A stretch of 8,067 bases of DNA from Cyclobacteriaceae bacterium (GTDB taxonomy: Bacteria; Bacteroidota; Bacteroidia; Cytophagales; Cyclobacteriaceae). The position numbers were made by a program, and so were the translations under genes. The DNA lies in contig JAOUKJ010000169.1 of NCBI GenBank assembly GCA_029882675.1, positions 1 through 8,067 on the forward strand, in the 5' to 3' direction. The notes below the pieces were generated by a model that worked only from the letters and a program-made list of their open reading frames with translations, made no database searches and was not told the DNA's origin. Positions 7,322 to 8,067 of this stretch are shown here, in pieces (within the stretch, counting starts at the first letter, position 1; every line of letters begins with the position of its first letter).

Positions 7322-7348
7322 CAAATATGCAACATTAATTTTTAGCAA
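7322..7348 (-). promoter_or_regulatory. Weak candidate promoter for thrS
   Basis: On the minus strand, CATATTTG (7329-7322) matches 5 of 6 fixed positions of TAnnTTTG and lies 38 nt before the thrS ATG. A TTG occurs at 7348-7346, but the 16-nt spacing is shorter than the usual 19-21. It is the best match seen in the thrS upstream region. Confidence 0.25.
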
Positions 7349-7438
7349 GCATGTACTATATATAAATTATGGTATAACGCCCTGAAGATTTTTGCGAAAT
7401 GAAGGAGAAAAAAAATTTATTATTGATCGGTAAAAGAT

Positions 7439-7446
7439 TATTTTTG
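7439..7446 (+). promoter_or_regulatory. Candidate -7 promoter box for the membrane protein gene (TATTTTTG)
   Basis: TATTTTTG is an exact match to TAnnTTTG and lies 17 nt upstream of the ATG at 7464, the same distance as the hemA box has from the hemA ATG. A TTG at 7423-7425 is too close (13 nt) to be a standard -33 element. The predicted leader would be about 10 nt. Confidence 0.4.
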
Positions 7447-7463
7447 TCAATATTTTTCAGAAA

Positions 7464-7922
7464 ATGCAGATAAACAGAGTTTTGAAGTTGTTTTGGTTGG
7501 TTTCGTTCATGTTAGTCAACCTGGTTCTTTTTTATGTGTATGCCTGGCTACCTGAAATGGTTGCTTATTCGGGTGATTATGCAACGGCTACCGAGTACAT
7601 AAGTAAGGAGATATTTTTTTATTTTTTCCTGGGGCTAATCGCACTGACGAATATAACTATCTACATTTTTGCCAGAAATTGGAATAAGAATGCATCCATG
7701 TCGCGTCAATCAATACGTCTTACCGGATGGAAACATGGATTGGCTGTAGTGGTGAATATTTTTTTAGCAATATCCATGGTGTTTGTGAGTGTGTTTAACA
7801 GTGGTGAAAAATTCGATTACAGCAACTTTGGGTATCTGGTTTATTTTTCACTTGGTCTGGTGATTTTGTGGATTGTGTGTTTGCCCCTTGTCATTTATTC
7901 AGCCCGGGTTCGGTTTAAGTAG
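7464..7922 (+). CDS. Unrecognised four-helix integral membrane protein
   Basis: The 152-residue product is not one I recognise. It has four hydrophobic segments at about residues 8-28, 49-70, 91-112 and 122-147, so it should be a polytopic inner-membrane protein with both ends on the same side. The basic loop between helices 2 and 3 (ARNWNKNASMSRQSIRLTGWK, read in two parts: ARNWNKNASM and SRQSIRLTGWK) and the basic end (SARVRFK) suggest that loop and both termini are cytoplasmic. The first outer loop (WLPEMVAYSGDYATATEY) is acidic and aromatic. No catalytic or metal-binding motif stands out. The ATG at 7464 is the first methionine before the first helix and has a -7 box just upstream. The gene is divergent from thrS, and its function cannot be deduced from context. 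The intact frame and clear topology support it being a real gene. Confidence 0.8.
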   Translation: MQINRVLKLFWLVSFMLVNLVLFYVYAWLPEMVAYSGDYATATEYISKEIFFYFFLGLIALTNITIYIFARNWNKNASMSRQSIRLTGWKHGLAVVVNIFLAISMVFVSVFNSGEKFDYSNFGYLVYFSLGLVILWIVCLPLVIYSARVRFK

Positions 7923-8031
7923 TATGTAGCTATGGGCGAAATCATACCACGGGAATTCATGAAGGCTACATGGATGTATGGGGAAGGTTTTAAATTGGAA
8001 TAAGGTAAACTTTTGAGGTGGCCGACTGTGA

Positions 8032-8067
8032 ATGTTAGCAAACAATTTCAGGGTAAGTAAGGTGAGA
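8032..8067 (+). CDS. Possible start of a further gene, cut by the window edge
   Basis: An ATG at 8032 opens a frame (MLANNFRVSKVR) that continues to the last base. AACTTTTG at 8008-8015 matches 5 of 6 fixed positions of the -7 consensus and lies 16 nt before the ATG, close to the spacing at the two other plus-strand genes. Twelve residues are too few to name a product. Confidence 0.3.
   Translation, partial: MLANNFRVSKVR

Noticed and set aside
7284..7463. T-box riboswitch or attenuator upstream of thrS.
   Set aside because: No specifier stem, T-box motif or terminator hairpin is seen, and the thrS leader is short.
7399..7473. A 24-codon plus-strand frame (MKEKKNLLLIGKRLFLSIFF...), cationic and hydrophobic, overlapping the start of the gene at 7464, as a possible leader peptide or small toxin.
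   Set aside because: It has no convincing ribosome binding site, and the best promoter box for the region (7439-7446) lies inside it, so it would not be on the transcript. Its composition reflects A/T runs.
7967..7978. Hairpin TACAT-GG-ATGTA downstream of the membrane protein gene as a terminator.
   Set aside because: Five AT-rich base pairs with a 2-nt loop and no T tract; too weak.
7932..8003. A 23-codon plus-strand frame (MGEIIPREFMKATWMYGEGF...) after the membrane protein gene.
   Set aside because: Short, without a promoter box or ribosome binding site, and not recognised.
7899..8067. A minus-strand frame open from the right edge to a TGA at 7901-7899 (about 55 codons), as the 3' end of an incoming gene.
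   Set aside because: The translation is not recognisable and it would overlap the 3' end of the membrane protein gene; an open frame this short is expected by chance.

Overview
The window reads as an ordinary chromosomal segment of a Bacteroidota bacterium, most likely of the Cytophagales. This rests on the moderately AT-rich sequence, Bacteroidota-type -7 boxes (TAnnTTTG) upstream of genes, weak or absent Shine-Dalgarno sequences, and the protein sequence style of HemA, ThrS and the class A PBP. The lineage is an inference from sequence recognition; no search was run.

Layout, left to right. Positions 1-262 (minus) hold the N-terminal part of a single-pass membrane protein that leaves the window; it resembles the start of Bacteroidota helix-hairpin-helix (ComEA-like) proteins. 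Divergent to it, 367-1632 (plus) encodes glutamyl-tRNA reductase HemA, the first committed step of C5 tetrapyrrole synthesis. Tail-to-tail with hemA, only 5 nt away, is a bifunctional class A penicillin-binding protein (3908-1638, minus).

A strong terminator hairpin (3963-4008) separates the PBP gene from the upstream translation operon thrS-infC-rpmI-rplT (7283-4024, minus): threonyl-tRNA synthetase, initiation factor IF3, and ribosomal proteins L35 and L20. This is the classic conserved order. infC has no ATG, GTG or TTG codon at its N-terminus and appears to start at ATC (or ATA). A -33/-7 promoter candidate with an embedded palindrome lies in the thrS-infC gap, and the rpmI-rplT gap can fold into two stems that could be an L20 autoregulatory site.

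Divergent to thrS, 7464-7922 (plus) encodes an unrecognised four-helix membrane protein. The last 145 nt are non-coding apart from a possible gene start at 8032. No RNA genes, mobile elements, CRISPR arrays or long repeats were seen, and no gap exceeds 300 nt. I found no evidence of a novel multi-gene system; the points worth checking are regulatory (infC start, leader structures, promoter spacing) and one unusual residue in HemA.
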